Shown in pieces: positions 9,332 to 18,483 of a DNA stretch of 39,389 bases; the stretch's first letter is position 1; the number at the start of each line of letters is the position of its first letter. Both the position numbers and the translations under genes were made by a program. The stretch is taken from NCBI GenBank assembly GCA_902798975.1, contig CADBYT010000019.1, forward strand, positions 1 to 39,389, written 5' to 3'. The stretch comes from an uncultured Bacteroidia bacterium (lineage in GTDB: Bacteria > Bacteroidota > Bacteroidia > Bacteroidales > UBA932). The notes under the pieces are model-generated. The model made no database searches. It was not told the origin of the DNA and saw only the letters and a program-made list of their open reading frames with translations.

Positions 9332-10639
9332 ATGCAATACTACAGCACCAACGGACAAGCGCCCCGCGCCAGTCTCGAGAAAGCCGTCATCCGCGGCTTG
9401 GCCGAGGACCGGGGACTCTATATGCCGGAACGCATTCCCGTGCTGCCGGACGAGTTCTACGAGAACATCCAGACGATGACCTTCCACGAGATTGCGTGCA
9501 CCGTCGCCGAAGCCCTCTTCGGCGAGGACATTCCCTTGAAGGAACTGGACCGCATCGTCGAGGAAACCCTTTCCTTCGACTGCCCCGTGGTCCCCGTGAC
9601 GCGCAGCATCGGCGCGCTGGAGCTCTTCCACGGTCCCACCCTCGCCTTCAAGGACGTGGGCGCGCGCTTCATGGCCCGGCTCCTGCGGCATTTCACGAAG
9701 CACTCCGACGACCCGCGCACCATCCACGTGCTCGTGGCCACTTCGGGCGACACGGGCAGCGCCGTGGCGAACGGCTTCCTCGGCGTCGAGGGCGTCCAAG
9801 TGCACGTGCTCTACCCCAAGGGCAAGGTCAGCCCCATCCAGGAATGCCAGTTCACCACCCTCGGCAAGAACATCACCGCCCTCGAGGTGGACGGCAATTT
9901 CGACGACTGCCAGGCCCTCGTCAAGAACACCTTCATGGATTCGGAGATCAACTCGAAGCTGCGCCTGACATCCGCCAACAGCATCAATGTCGCGCGGCTG
10001 CTGCCGCAGTCGTTCTATTATTTCCACGGCTACGCCCAGATGAAGCGTCTCGGTCTGGCCGGACAGCTGGTCGTGTGCGTGCCGAGCGGCAATTTCGGCA
10101 ACATCTGCGCCGCCCTCTTCGCGAAGCGCATGGGCCTGCCGGTGAAGCGCTTCATCGCGGCGAACAACGCCAACGAGGTCTTCTTCGACTACCTGCAGAC
10201 CGGGCAGTACATCCCGCGTCCCAGCATCCCCACCCTCGCCAACGCGATGGACGTGGGCGATCCGAGCAACGCCGCCCGCATTTTCGAGCTGTACAACAAC
10301 GACTGGAATGCCATCACGGCCGACATCACGGGCTCCGTGTGCAGCGACGAGCGCATCCGCGAGGTCCTGAAGTACTGCCGCGAGAAGTACGGCTACCAGC
10401 TCGACCCGCACGGCGCCTGCGGCTTCCACGCCGTCTACCACAACCTCGGCAAGGGCGAAGCCGCCCTGCTTTGCGAAACCGCGCATCCCGCCAAATTCAA
10501 GGATACCGTCGAAGCGGCCACCGGTGCGGAAATCGAGATTCCCGCCCGTCTGGCCGCGTTCATGAAGGGCACGAAACAATCCGTCCCGATGGGCCGGGAA
10601 TACTCAGATTTCAAAGATTATTTATCAAAACTTCAATAA
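9332..10639 (+). CDS. thrC: Threonine synthase
   Basis: PLP enzyme converting O-phosphohomoserine to threonine, the last step of the pathway. The 435-residue protein starts MQYYSTNGQAPRASLEKAV. The PLP lysine lies in HGPTLAFKDVGARFMARL. The PLP-phosphate loop follows in VATSGDTGSAVANGFL, and SANSINVARLLPQ and VPSGNFGNICAALFAKRMG are further family motifs. Its stop is followed by a hairpin repeat and then by asd. The sequence resembles the E. coli-like class rather than the SAM-activated plant class. Confidence 0.97.
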   Translation: MQYYSTNGQAPRASLEKAVIRGLAEDRGLYMPERIPVLPDEFYENIQTMTFHEIACTVAEALFGEDIPLKELDRIVEETLSFDCPVVPVTRSIGALELFHGPTLAFKDVGARFMARLLRHFTKHSDDPRTIHVLVATSGDTGSAVANGFLGVEGVQVHVLYPKGKVSPIQECQFTTLGKNITALEVDGNFDDCQALVKNTFMDSEINSKLRLTSANSINVARLLPQSFYYFHGYAQMKRLGLAGQLVVCVPSGNFGNICAALFAKRMGLPVKRFIAANNANEVFFDYLQTGQYIPRPSIPTLANAMDVGDPSNAARIFELYNNDWNAITADITGSVCSDERIREVLKYCREKYGYQLDPHGACGFHAVYHNLGKGEAALLCETAHPAKFKDTVEAATGAEIEIPARLAAFMKGTKQSVPMGREYSDFKDYLSKLQ

Positions 10640-10644
10640 CAAAC

Positions 10645-10672
10645 CGTCATTCCGGGCTTGACCCGGAATCTC
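10645..10672 (+). repeat. REP-like hairpin element, copy 1 (thrC-asd gap)
   Basis: Begins with CGTCAT and ends with ATCTC. The stem is ATTCCGGG paired with CCCGGAAT around a CTTGA loop. Three related elements occur at 15512-15540, 20515-20542 and 38075-38105, with different but still complementary stems. It lies 5 bases after the thrC stop and 15 bases before the asd start. Confidence 0.75.
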
Positions 10673-10687
10673 AAAACCTTTGGTATT

Positions 10688-11689
10688 ATGAAAGTAGCTA
10701 TCGTAGGTGCAAGCGGAGCCGTGGGACAGGAGTTCCTGCGGGTCCTCGATGAACGCAATTTCCCCATGGACGAACTGGTTCTCTTCGGCTCCGAGCGGAG
10801 CGCGGGGACCAAATATACCTTCCGCGGAAAGGAATACGAAGTGAAGCTGCTCCAGCACAACGACGACTTCAAGGGCGTGGACTACGCCTTCGTGTCGGCC
10901 GGCGCCTCCACTTCCAGGGAATTCGCGGAGACCATCACCAAGTACGGCGCCGTGATGATTGACAATTCCAGCGCCTTCCGCATGGACGCCGACGTGCCCC
11001 TCGTGGTGCCTGAGTGCAACGCAGAGGACGCCCTCAACCGTCCGCGCGGCATCATCGCCAACCCGAACTGCACCACCATCATGATGGTCGTGGTGCTCAA
11101 GCCGATCGAGAAGCTTTCCCACATCACGCGCATCCACGTGGCCAGCTACCAGTCCGCCTCCGGCGCCGGTGCACAGGCCATGGCCGAGCTGCAGCAGCAG
11201 TACAAGGAGATCGTCGAGGGCAAGCCCGTGACGGTGAAGAAATTCGCCTACCAGCTGGCCTACAACGTCATTCCGCAGATCGATGTCTTCCAGGACAACG
11301 GCTACACCAAGGAGGAGATGAAGATGTTCAACGAAACCCGCAAGATCCTCCACTCCGACGTGCGCTGCAGTGCGATGTGCGTGCGCATCTCCTCGCTGCG
11401 CTCCCACTCCGAGGCCGTCTGGATCGAGACCGAGAAGCCGCTCAGCGTCGAGCAGGTGCAGGCGGCCATCGCCGCCGCCCCGGGCGTGACGCTGCAGGAC
11501 GATCCGTCCACGCAGACCTACCCGATGCCGCTCTTCACCGGCGGCAAGGATGACGTCTATGTGGGCCGTGTCCGCAAGGACCTCGCCAACGACAACGGCA
11601 TCACCCTGTGGCTCTCCGGCGACCAGATCAAGAAGGGCGCAGCTTTGAATGCAGTCCAAATTGCAGAGTACCTGATTTCCAAGAAATAA
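10688..11689 (+). CDS. asd: Aspartate-semialdehyde dehydrogenase
   Basis: Reduces aspartyl phosphate to aspartate semialdehyde, the step between the two activities of ThrA. The start at 10688 ([20 protein letters not shown]) gives the expected N-terminal Rossmann motif. An in-frame extension to 10658 would read through the repeat element and is unlikely. The active-site cysteine is in [10 protein letters not shown] near residue 128. The catalytic histidine region is [12 protein letters not shown]. The 333-residue length is normal. A weak -7-like AACCTTTG at 10675-10682, five bases before the ATG, may let it be transcribed separately from thrABC. Its stop overlaps the purU start by one base. 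Confidence 0.97.
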   Translation: MKVAIVGASGAVGQEFLRVLDERNFPMDELVLFGSERSAGTKYTFRGKEYEVKLLQHNDDFKGVDYAFVSAGASTSREFAETITKYGAVMIDNSSAFRMDADVPLVVPECNAEDALNRPRGIIANPNCTTIMMVVVLKPIEKLSHITRIHVASYQSASGAGAQAMAELQQQYKEIVEGKPVTVKKFAYQLAYNVIPQIDVFQDNGYTKEEMKMFNETRKILHSDVRCSAMCVRISSLRSHSEAVWIETEKPLSVEQVQAAIAAAPGVTLQDDPSTQTYPMPLFTGGKDDVYVGRVRKDLANDNGITLWLSGDQIKKGAALNAVQIAEYLISKK

Positions 11690-12555
11690 TGGCGGAAGGA
11701 AAAGCGATTATCCTGCTGCACTGTCCTGACCAGCAGGGCATCATCACCGACGTGACGGGCTTCATCACCCGCAACCACGGCAACATCGTCTACATCGACC
11801 AGTACGTGGATACCATCGAAGGGCACCTCTTCATGCGTATCGAGTGGGAGCTCAAGGGATTCTTCATCCCGCGCGAGCACATCAAGGAAGTCGTGGACGA
11901 GTTGTTCGCCGAGCGCTACGGCATGGTGTCCAGCATCTTCTTCAGTGACGAGCGGCCGCGCATGGCCATTTTCGTGAGCAAGATGAGCCACTGCCTGTAC
12001 GACCTGCTGGCCCGCTACCGGGCGGGTGAATGGGATGTGGACATTCCCTGCATCATCAGCAACCACGAGGACCTGCGCTATGTCGCCGACCAGTTCGGCA
12101 TCCCCTTCTACGTATGGAGCATCGCGCCGGACAAGTCCAACCGGGAGCAGGTGGAGCGCGAGGAAATGGAATTGCTGGAGCGCGAGCACATCAGCTTCAT
12201 GGTGCTGGCCCGCTACATGCAGGTGATCAGCGACGAGATGATCGAGCGCTACCCGCACCATATCATCAACATCCACCATTCCTTCCTGCCGGCCTTCATC
12301 GGGGCGAAGCCCTATCACCAGGCCTACGAGCGCGGCGTCAAGATCATCGGTGCCACGAGCCACTACGTCACGCGCGAGCTGGACGCGGGCCCCATCATCG
12401 AGCAGGACGTGGTGCGCATCAGCCACAAGGACACGCCCGACAGCCTCGTGCTGAAGGGACGCGACCTGGAGAAGATCGTCCTCAGCCGGGCGGTCACCAA
12501 GCACATCGAGCGCAAGATCCTGACCTACAAGAACCGGACGATCGTCTTCGGTTAG
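11689..12555 (+). CDS. purU: Formyltetrahydrofolate deformylase
   Basis: Hydrolyses 10-formyltetrahydrofolate to formate and tetrahydrofolate, supplying formate and balancing one-carbon units. Residues 1-80 form an ACT domain (AIILLHCPDQQGIITDVTGF). The C-terminal formyltransferase-type hydrolase fold contains MAIFVSKMSHCLYDLL, INIHHSFLPAFIGAKPYHQA (catalytic-site Asn/His region) and GATSHYVTRELDAGPII. Of 288 residues, all family blocks are present. The start ATG overlaps the asd stop as TAATG, so the two are translationally coupled. Confidence 0.96.
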   Translation: MAEGKAIILLHCPDQQGIITDVTGFITRNHGNIVYIDQYVDTIEGHLFMRIEWELKGFFIPREHIKEVVDELFAERYGMVSSIFFSDERPRMAIFVSKMSHCLYDLLARYRAGEWDVDIPCIISNHEDLRYVADQFGIPFYVWSIAPDKSNREQVEREEMELLEREHISFMVLARYMQVISDEMIERYPHHIINIHHSFLPAFIGAKPYHQAYERGVKIIGATSHYVTRELDAGPIIEQDVVRISHKDTPDSLVLKGRDLEKIVLSRAVTKHIERKILTYKNRTIVFG

Positions 12556-12565
12556 CCGCTTCTGC

Positions 12566-12982
12566 ATGGACGGGCAGCGCAAGAGCATCGAGGTCGTGGC
12601 GGCCATCATCCGCCAGGGGGACAAGATCTTTGCCACCCAGCGGGGATACGGTGACTGGAAGGACTGGTGGGAGTTCCCGGGCGGGAAAATGGAGCCCGGC
12701 GAGACGCCCGAAGCGGCGCTCACGCGCGAAATCCGGGAAGAGCTGGCCGCGGAAATCCGCATCGACAAATTCCTCTACACGGTGGACTGGGACTACCCCC
12801 AGTTCCACCTGACCATGCATTGCTACATGGCTTCCCTGCTGGGCGAATCTCTCCAGCTCATCGAGCACGAAGCCGCCCGCTGGCTCTCCCGGGAGGAGAT
12901 CCACTCCGTCCGCTGGCTTCCGGCCGACGAAATCCTGCTTCCGCTGATCGCGGAAGAATTGCAACAGCAACCAAAACCATAA
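12566..12982 (+). CDS. NUDIX hydrolase, MutT-like
   Basis: Probably a nucleotide-sanitising pyrophosphohydrolase, for example acting on 8-oxo-dGTP. In 138 residues the Nudix box reads GKMEPGETPEAALTREIREE followed by LAAEI. The catalytic REIREE acids are intact, while the usual glycine after them is alanine. FPGGKMEPGE and the final WLPADEILLPLI are typical of MutT/CTP-pyrophosphohydrolase relatives. It starts 10 bases after purU and ends 5 bases before the next gene, so it is likely cotranscribed. The exact substrate cannot be read from the sequence. Confidence 0.9.
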   Translation: MDGQRKSIEVVAAIIRQGDKIFATQRGYGDWKDWWEFPGGKMEPGETPEAALTREIREELAAEIRIDKFLYTVDWDYPQFHLTMHCYMASLLGESLQLIEHEAARWLSREEIHSVRWLPADEILLPLIAEELQQQPKP

Positions 12983-12987
12983 ACGAT

Positions 12988-13899
12988 ATGAAAAAGCACT
13001 TCATCCTCCTTACCCTTTTGCTGGCAGCGCTCAGCTCCTGTTCCCTGTTTGACAATCAGGGGACGCCGAACGGTTATGTGAAACATTGCGTGCGCCTGCT
13101 GGACAGCCGCGCCCTGTATGCCGACAGCCCGGAATGGAGCGCCAAAAAGGCGGAAATCCTCGCAGCGGCGAAGGACTTCACCTCGATGGACGAGGCCCAT
13201 GAAGCCGTCCGGGAGGCGGCGAAAGTCGCCGGCGGGAAGCACTCTTCCCTGACCGAACCGGTCCGGGACACGTCCTCCTACGAGGAAGCCGCGCCTGAAG
13301 TTAAACTGCTGGGGCAGAACATTCTGCACATCGTACTACCGGCCCATATGGGCGTCAAAGTCAGCGATTCGCTATACGTGTACACCGTACTGAACTTCCT
13401 GCGGGAGCATGCCGACGCCCGGGGTGTCGTGCTGGATCTCCGGGACAACCGGGGCGGCAACATGTACCCGATGATCGCAGCCGTTTCTGCCCTGATACCC
13501 GACGGGGATGTTCTCCGCTTCAAGAGCCGCACCCGTACATCCCCCGTCCCCCTCGATTACGTGACGCGCAGCCAGGGATTGTCCCAGGACGGCTTCAAGT
13601 TCCCCGCATCCACCCCCGTCGCCATCCTGACGAACGACTGGACCGCCAGCTCCGGCGAAGCCACGCTGCTCTGCTTCCGCGGCCTGGACAACGTGAGGAC
13701 CTTCGGCATCCCCACGGCGGGATATGCCAGCGGCAACACGCCGTATCCGCTGGCCGACGGCTACAGTCTCGTGATCACGGAATCCTGCGACGAGGCCCGT
13801 ACGGGCGAGGTGTTCTGCGACGATCCCATCGCACCGGACGTGCGGACCGAAACCCCGCTGGAAGACGCTGTCAGCTGGATTTCCGCAGTGAAGCAGTAG
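12988..13899 (+). CDS. S41-family peptidase-like lipoprotein
   Basis: Predicted secreted lipoprotein: MKKHFILLTLLLAALSSC is a signal peptide with a lipobox ending at Cys18. The rest resembles the catalytic domain of C-terminal-processing (tail-specific) serine peptidases. GVVLDLRDNRGGNMYPM is the conserved strand, TNDWTASSGEATLLCFRG carries the likely nucleophile serine, and TAGYASGN matches the region of the general base. At 303 residues it has no obvious PDZ domain, so it is a compact member. It is the last gene of the plus-strand block, ending 13 bases from the convergent yfiH/pgeF. Whether it is active, and on what substrate, is unknown. Confidence 0.85.
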   Translation: MKKHFILLTLLLAALSSCSLFDNQGTPNGYVKHCVRLLDSRALYADSPEWSAKKAEILAAAKDFTSMDEAHEAVREAAKVAGGKHSSLTEPVRDTSSYEEAAPEVKLLGQNILHIVLPAHMGVKVSDSLYVYTVLNFLREHADARGVVLDLRDNRGGNMYPMIAAVSALIPDGDVLRFKSRTRTSPVPLDYVTRSQGLSQDGFKFPASTPVAILTNDWTASSGEATLLCFRGLDNVRTFGIPTAGYASGNTPYPLADGYSLVITESCDEARTGEVFCDDPIAPDVRTETPLEDAVSWISAVKQ

Positions 13900-13912
13900 C
13901 CCTGTCGGGCGC

Positions 13913-14596
13913 TTAGACCAAACGGATAAAACTGATGGTGCGGCCGCAGGTGATGCCTTCGCGGCGCGCAGAGAAGAAGCTGGGATCGGTGTAGGAATCG
14001 ATGCCGGCAATCTGGATATAGGCCTCCGGAACACCCGCTTCCTGCAGGAGCCAGCGGTTCGCCTTGAACAGGTCGAGATGGTGCCCGTCGGCCATGGGAA
14101 TGCCGCTGAAGCCCGAGCGGAAGCTCCAGATCTCCTCCAGCGGGAAATTCTGCTCCTTGAAGAACTGGACGACTTCCTCCCCCACCTGGAAACTCGCCGG
14201 CCCGATGGCAGGGCCGATAGCTGCCCGGATACCCTCCGGACGGCAGCCGAAAGTCTGCTTCATGACGAACAGCACCTTCTGCGAGATGCGCTGCACCGTG
14301 CCCTTCCAGCCGGAATGCACGGCGGCGACCACGCGATGCTGCGGATCGTACATCAGGATGGGCACGCAATCCGCCGTGTGCACGCCGATGGCGCAGCCGG
14401 GCAGGGCCGTCACCAGTGCATCGTAGCCCTGCAGCTCCTCCTTGCGGGTATCCGGACGGTCCACCACGGCCACACGGAAGCCGTGGACCTGATGGGCCTG
14501 GATAACAGGACAGGGAAGCTCGGAATCCCGGCGCGTGGAGAAGGCCTCGACACCCGGACCGAGATCGTATTGCAGCAGCGTACTTTCAGTCGTCAT
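13913..14596 (-). CDS. pgeF: YfiH/PgeF family protein (laccase-domain purine nucleoside phosphorylase / peptidoglycan editing factor)
   Basis: Members of this family remove misincorporated muropeptide residues or act on purine nucleosides. The start at 14596 (MTTESTLLQYDLGPGVEAFS) is chosen because a -7 promoter box lies just upstream, making 14626 implausible. In 227 residues the metal-site motifs are HQVHGFRV, GVHTADCVPILMYD and VHSGWKGTVQRISQ. The end reads DSYTDPSFFSARREG. The neighbouring gene encodes a DUF1460 peptidoglycan amidase-like protein, which fits a cell-wall role. The gene appears to have its own promoter. The exact activity of this copy is not decidable here. Confidence 0.92.
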   Translation of the reverse strand: MTTESTLLQYDLGPGVEAFSTRRDSELPCPVIQAHQVHGFRVAVVDRPDTRKEELQGYDALVTALPGCAIGVHTADCVPILMYDPQHRVVAAVHSGWKGTVQRISQKVLFVMKQTFGCRPEGIRAAIGPAIGPASFQVGEEVVQFFKEQNFPLEEIWSFRSGFSGIPMADGHHLDLFKANRWLLQEAGVPEAYIQIAGIDSYTDPSFFSARREGITCGRTISFIRLV

Positions 14597-14603
14597 AGCA
14601 ATA

Positions 14604-14611
14604 CAAATATA
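14604..14611 (-). promoter_or_regulatory. -7 promoter box of pgeF, close to the start codon
   Basis: The minus strand reads TATATTTG, a perfect TAnnTTTG, followed by only 7 bases before the ATG at 14596. No good TTTG box was found 19-21 bases upstream. If used, the mRNA would have almost no 5' leader. Confidence 0.5.
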
Positions 14612-14636
14612 CGCTTTTTTCGGCAAAATTGTCCGC

Positions 14637-15506
14637 CTAATCCGCCACGCGAAGCACAGAAATTCCCAGTGCGCGGCTATTTGCCTGCAGATAAGCCAGA
14701 AGCGAACGCGGCTCGACGATTACCTTCTTCGCAGACGTGGACGCATGGATGAATCCGAGCGGCGCGCCGGGTTTCTCGCGGTACGCGATCACGACGTGGG
14801 AATAGTCCAGGCCGTCGATCGAGGTGGCCAGGCAGAGGATGTCACCGCTCTGGATGCGGTCCTCCACGGCGGCGAGTTTATCCTTCGGGATATACCAGCG
14901 GGACAGTCCGTTCACGCGTTCTTCCATGGCCCGGATCTGCCGGAGATTCTCTTTCGCGTAGGAAGACTCCCCTTTCAGCGGGGCGTAGCTGTCCGGATGC
15001 GCAGACATGTAGTTGATCGGGCGCGTGTCCGGCACGCCGCCCAGTTCTTCCGTCATATCCCGGAAGAAGCCGTTCCGCTCGCCTTGGCGGATCCATTCCG
15101 TCGTGTAATGCAGCCGGGAGGCATATCCATCCACCACGCCCCCGCGGTAGCGCGTCTGCCGGAGCGTGCGCGCCAGGTCCTCGAAGGTCGCAAGCGGGCC
15201 GCAGACCTGCACGGTCCGCACCAGGCCCAGGCAGGTCTCGGCGAAGAGGATGCAGTCCGTCCGGGTCAGGTAGATGCGCAGGCGCTCTTCCCTGCCCTCC
15301 TGGGTGCCGGCCTCATAGGGCTGGTTCAGCAACTGCCTGGCAGCCAGGATCATCTGCGAGGCGGCGTCCTGTTTCGGCGAAGCCGCCAGCCGCTCCAGGA
15401 CCAACTTCCCCAGCGCGATGTCGTCCGCCGTGGACACGTAGTCCTGGGCCCCTGCGAGAAGGGGCAGCAAAAAGCAGATGGTGGCAAATATCTTCTTCAT
15501 ATTCAT
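14637..15506 (-). CDS. DUF1460 family protein, probable secreted peptidoglycan amidase/peptidase
   Basis: The family has an NlpC/P60-like papain fold, and some members cleave the amide bond of muropeptides. An N-terminal signal peptide (MNMKKIFATICFLLPLLAGA) predicts export. The likely catalytic cysteine is in TRTDCILFAETCLGLVRTV and the histidine in LDYSHVVIAYRE. GDILCLATSIDG and GFIHASTSAKKVIVE are further family blocks. Of 289 residues, the length is normal. The start could be 15506 or 15500. A REP-like hairpin lies 5 bases upstream of the start. The gene follows the broken PEP-synthase-like gene on the same strand. Secretion to the periplasm is inferred. Confidence 0.88.
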   Translation of the reverse strand: MNMKKIFATICFLLPLLAGAQDYVSTADDIALGKLVLERLAASPKQDAASQMILAARQLLNQPYEAGTQEGREERLRIYLTRTDCILFAETCLGLVRTVQVCGPLATFEDLARTLRQTRYRGGVVDGYASRLHYTTEWIRQGERNGFFRDMTEELGGVPDTRPINYMSAHPDSYAPLKGESSYAKENLRQIRAMEERVNGLSRWYIPKDKLAAVEDRIQSGDILCLATSIDGLDYSHVVIAYREKPGAPLGFIHASTSAKKVIVEPRSLLAYLQANSRALGISVLRVAD

Positions 15507-15511
15507 ATTCT

Positions 15512-15540
15512 AGATTCGCCGATCAAGTCGGCGAATGACG
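15512..15540 (-). repeat. REP-like hairpin element, copy 2 (upstream of the DUF1460 gene)
   Basis: On the minus strand it starts CGTCAT, has the stem ATTCGCCGA / TCGGCGAAT around the shared CTTGA loop, and ends ATCT. It is the same family as 10645-10672 but with a different stem. On the plus strand it runs into a tandem array of its 3' half. Confidence 0.75.
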
Positions 15541-15590
15541 TAACAGTCGGCGAATGACGTAACAGTGGCAAATGACGCAACAGTCGGGGA
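15526..15590 (+). repeat. Short tandem array of about 19-bp units
   Basis: The unit AGTCGGCGAATGACGTAAC occurs at 15526-15544 and again, identically, at 15545-15563. A diverged third unit follows at 15564-15581, then a degenerate fragment. The first unit is one half of the adjacent REP-like element, so the array looks like a local duplication of that half. It fills the gap between the broken PEP-synthase-like gene and the DUF1460 gene. There is nothing CRISPR-like here, since the units have no spacers. Confidence 0.75.
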
Positions 15591-15602
15591 ACGCCCCCCC
15601 GG

Positions 15603-16772
15603 TTATTTAATCAGGGCCCGGCCCGTACGGCCGTCGATGCAGATCTGCAGATCTTCCTCGAAGTGCACCTGGCGCAGGAAATCCGTCTCGAAGGATGCAG
15701 GCATGGCATCCAGGCGCGCCACATCGAAGCACTCGCCCTCGCGGGCGAAGGGATTCACATTGACGTAGCCGGCGTTGAAGGAGGTCATGTTCTGGAAGAA
15801 ATGCGTGCCCTGGCTGGGATCCACGCGGAAATTCTCCAGGCAGCACTCCACGATGGCGCGGGCCTCGGAGATGTCGCTCCACTGCACCGGCACGCCCAGC
15901 GTCGGGATGCTGGAGCCCCAGCGGCCGTAGCCCACCAGGACGTAGTTGCGGCCTTCCTGCCGCATCTGGGCGTTGAGCGCCTTGAGCTCGGCGGCCATTT
16001 CGCGGGTCTTGAGCACGTCGAAGGCGGACTCGCGCAGGTACACGATGTCGCGTACGCCCTGAATCCAGCCCGGACCAATGGCGCTGCCGGAGCTGACCAG
16101 GGCCCCGTCGGTGTCGATACCGTTCCAGTCCACCTCGGCGTCCAGGCCGTCGGCGGAAATGGGCCGTACCTGCAGGACGTTGAAGATGGCCGGACTGTCG
16201 TTGCCGACGTCCAGATTGGCGGCGAACTCGATCTCGACGCCGCATTTCACCTCCTTCTGCGTGATGTCCAGCAGTTCGTTCAGGATGTCCGCGAGCGGGA
16301 AGGTGTTGTATTTGAGGATGTGCGCGAAGGTGACGAATTTCGGCCCGGCAGGGGCCGGAGAATCCACCATGCGCTGGTTCTCGTAGTCATAGGTGGAGAC
16401 CACGCGGGAGAAGTTGCGGAACGCCCCGCAGTCCGTGACGGGAATGCGGTCCAGGTTGACCGCGTCGTCCACGGAGGTCTTGAATTTGTCCGGCTGCAGG
16501 TCGAGCGCGTACATGGCCTGCTGCGTCTCGGTCATCACCAATTCCGGCGTGGAGGTCTGCAGGACGTTGCGCGGGTACTTCGGCGAGAAGCGGAGCACCT
16601 GGTCGCCGTCCACGACGGCCTTACCCAGGCCGAAGGCGATCTTGGCCACGCCGTCTTCCGGTGTCTCGTAGCCGATCGGGTAGAAATTGACCGAGCGGGC
16701 CACGCCCGAGAAGGTCGGGAAGAAATAGCCCCGGTCCTCGCTGCCGCAGATCTCCTGCAGCACGATGGCCAT
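15603..16772 (-). pseudogene. PEP-synthase-like protein, C-terminal fragment after frameshift
   Basis: Continues, in another frame, the protein whose N-terminal part is read from 18474. It begins MAIVLQEICGSEDRGYFFPT and carries the rest of the PEP/pyruvate-dikinase ATP-grasp domain: FSGVARSVNFYPIG, LGKAVVDGDQVLRFSPKYP and CGVEIEFAANL, and the domain-closing LQVRPIS. It then has a further roughly 170-residue region with GPGWIQGVRDIVYL and LVGYGRWGSSIPTLGVPV, and ends DGRTGRALIK. No phosphohistidine or PEP-barrel domain follows. The ATG at 16772 is at an internal methionine conserved in the family from memory, so it is not evidence of a natural start. It could be expressed separately only by reinitiation. 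Confidence 0.8.
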
Positions 16773-18474
16773 CTTCTCTCTTGATGGCCTTGGAGAGCAG
16801 ACGGAGCTGCTGGTCCTCGTTCTCCGTGTGCGGGATCATATAGGTCGAATAGACCCCCGCAAACGGCTGATAGTAAGAATCTTCCAGCTTCGACGAAGAG
16901 CGGACGGCCAGCGGCTTGCGCACGTTGCGTATGAACACGCGCAGCGCCTCGGTCAACTCCTGCGGCAGCGTGGAGGCCACGAATTCCGAGAGGATCTCGG
17001 CGTCCGACAGGTCGGCGTTGATGACGTATTTCAGGCCGTTCTCCCGGATGAAGCGGTCGAAGAACTCCGTGGTGATCACGAGGGTCCGCGGCACGAGCAC
17101 CCGCACATCCTCCCATTTGTCGTAGAGGTCGTATTTCTGGAGAATGTGGTTCAGGAACGCGAGGCCGCGCGCCTTGCCGCCCAGCGAACCGGAGCCGATG
17201 CGGGAGAACCAGATGGCGTCGTTGTACGATTCGGGATCGAAGCGCGCCACCACGCCGAGTCCCTGGCTGATGCGGTAGTCGCGTATCATGCGGAGATTCA
17301 TCTCGCGCACGTGGGCCACGTCTTCGTCGGAATGAATGCGGATCGGGCGGAACATGTCGCCGATCTGGAAGATACCGCGGCCGTAGAGCCAGCGGGAAAT
17401 GTAATTCTTGTCCGCGAGTTCGCGCAGCGCGCGGTCGGACATGCCGGCCACCACCTGCTCGAATTCGTAGAGGTTGCGTGCCCGCGCGGTCACTAGACCC
17501 GTGTCGGGATCGGTGACGACGAAGTCGCCGAAGCCGAATTCCCGGCCGATGTACTCGGACACCTCCTGGGTGAGGGTCTTGGAGCGCTTGTGCACGAAAC
17601 CCACGCCCAACTGCTCGGCCACGGCGCGCATGCTCTCCTGCGAAGACTGCATCAGGAAAGGCAGCATCGGGTCCTCATTGCGCACCATGCGGCAGAGGTC
17701 GATGCCCGCGTCGATCTTCTCCTGCTCCGGCTTGTCGCCCTTGTGCAGGACGAACCCGATGTCGGAGATGATGCCGATGACGTTGGACTTGTATTTCTGA
17801 TAATAATCATAGGCCTCGTCGTAGCACGTGGCCATGAGGATCTTGGGCCGGGCGCGCTTGCGCAGGAACTGCTGCTCCTCGTTGAGCGCGTCGCGCACCG
17901 CCTCGCTGTTCTGCTGGAGCACGAGGCGGTACAGCAACGGCAGATAAGTCGAATAATAACGCACGGAGTCCTCCACAAGCAGGATCACGCGGGCTCCCAT
18001 CTCCAGACAGTCGTGCTCCGCGTTGAGCTTGTCCTCGAGGAGCTTGATGATGGCGATGAGCACGTCGGTGCTGTTGTTCCAGCAGAATACATAGTCGATG
18101 CCGGCGTGGTCGCATTCCGCGATCTTGCGATAGATCTCCCGGGAGAACGAAGAGAGCAGGACGATCGGGGTGTCCGGCGCGAGTTTCTTCGCTTTCAGCG
18201 AGAAGGAGAACACGTCGAACTTGCCGACATTGTACATCGTAATGATGAGGTCGAAGCCCTTGCCTTCCTTGAGCACCTCCAGCGCGTCCAACGTGGACTC
18301 GGCCCGCACAATGGCGGGCGGGTTGCTCAGGTTCAGCTCGGAGTACTCCTGCGTGATCAGGGCCTCGATGTGTCCGTCCTCCTCCAGGGAGAAGCTGTCA
18401 TAATTGTTACAAACCAGGAGGATTCGGCGAATCCTCCTGGCCATTAATTGTGTGTAATCCGTGTTATTGCTCAT
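16621..18474 (-). pseudogene. Receiver/PEP-synthase-like protein, N-terminal fragment with deletion and frameshift
   Basis: Starts 9 bases after gdhA. Residues about 10-140 resemble a response-regulator receiver (RRILLVCNNYDSFSLEEDGH, FDLIITMYNVGKF, TPIVLLSSFS). A second receiver-like module spans about 160-330 (ARVILLVEDS, NVIGIISDIGF). The start of a PEP-synthase-type ATP-grasp domain follows, with GSLGGKARGLAFLNHI and AVRSSSKLEDSYYQPFAG. Family-like sequence stops near 16781 (LLSKAIK); the remaining codons to 16621 are arginine/glycine-rich out-of-frame translation. The downstream frame resumes at EKMAIVLQE, and about 23 residues that the family normally has between these points are missing. 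A deletion with a frame change is therefore likely. An assembly error is the main alternative. Confidence 0.8.
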
Positions 18475-18483
18475 AGAGTCGAT

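Noticed and set aside
15526-15590. CRISPR-like short repeats
   Set aside because: Units are head-to-tail with no spacers and derive from the adjacent hairpin element; no cas genes are present.
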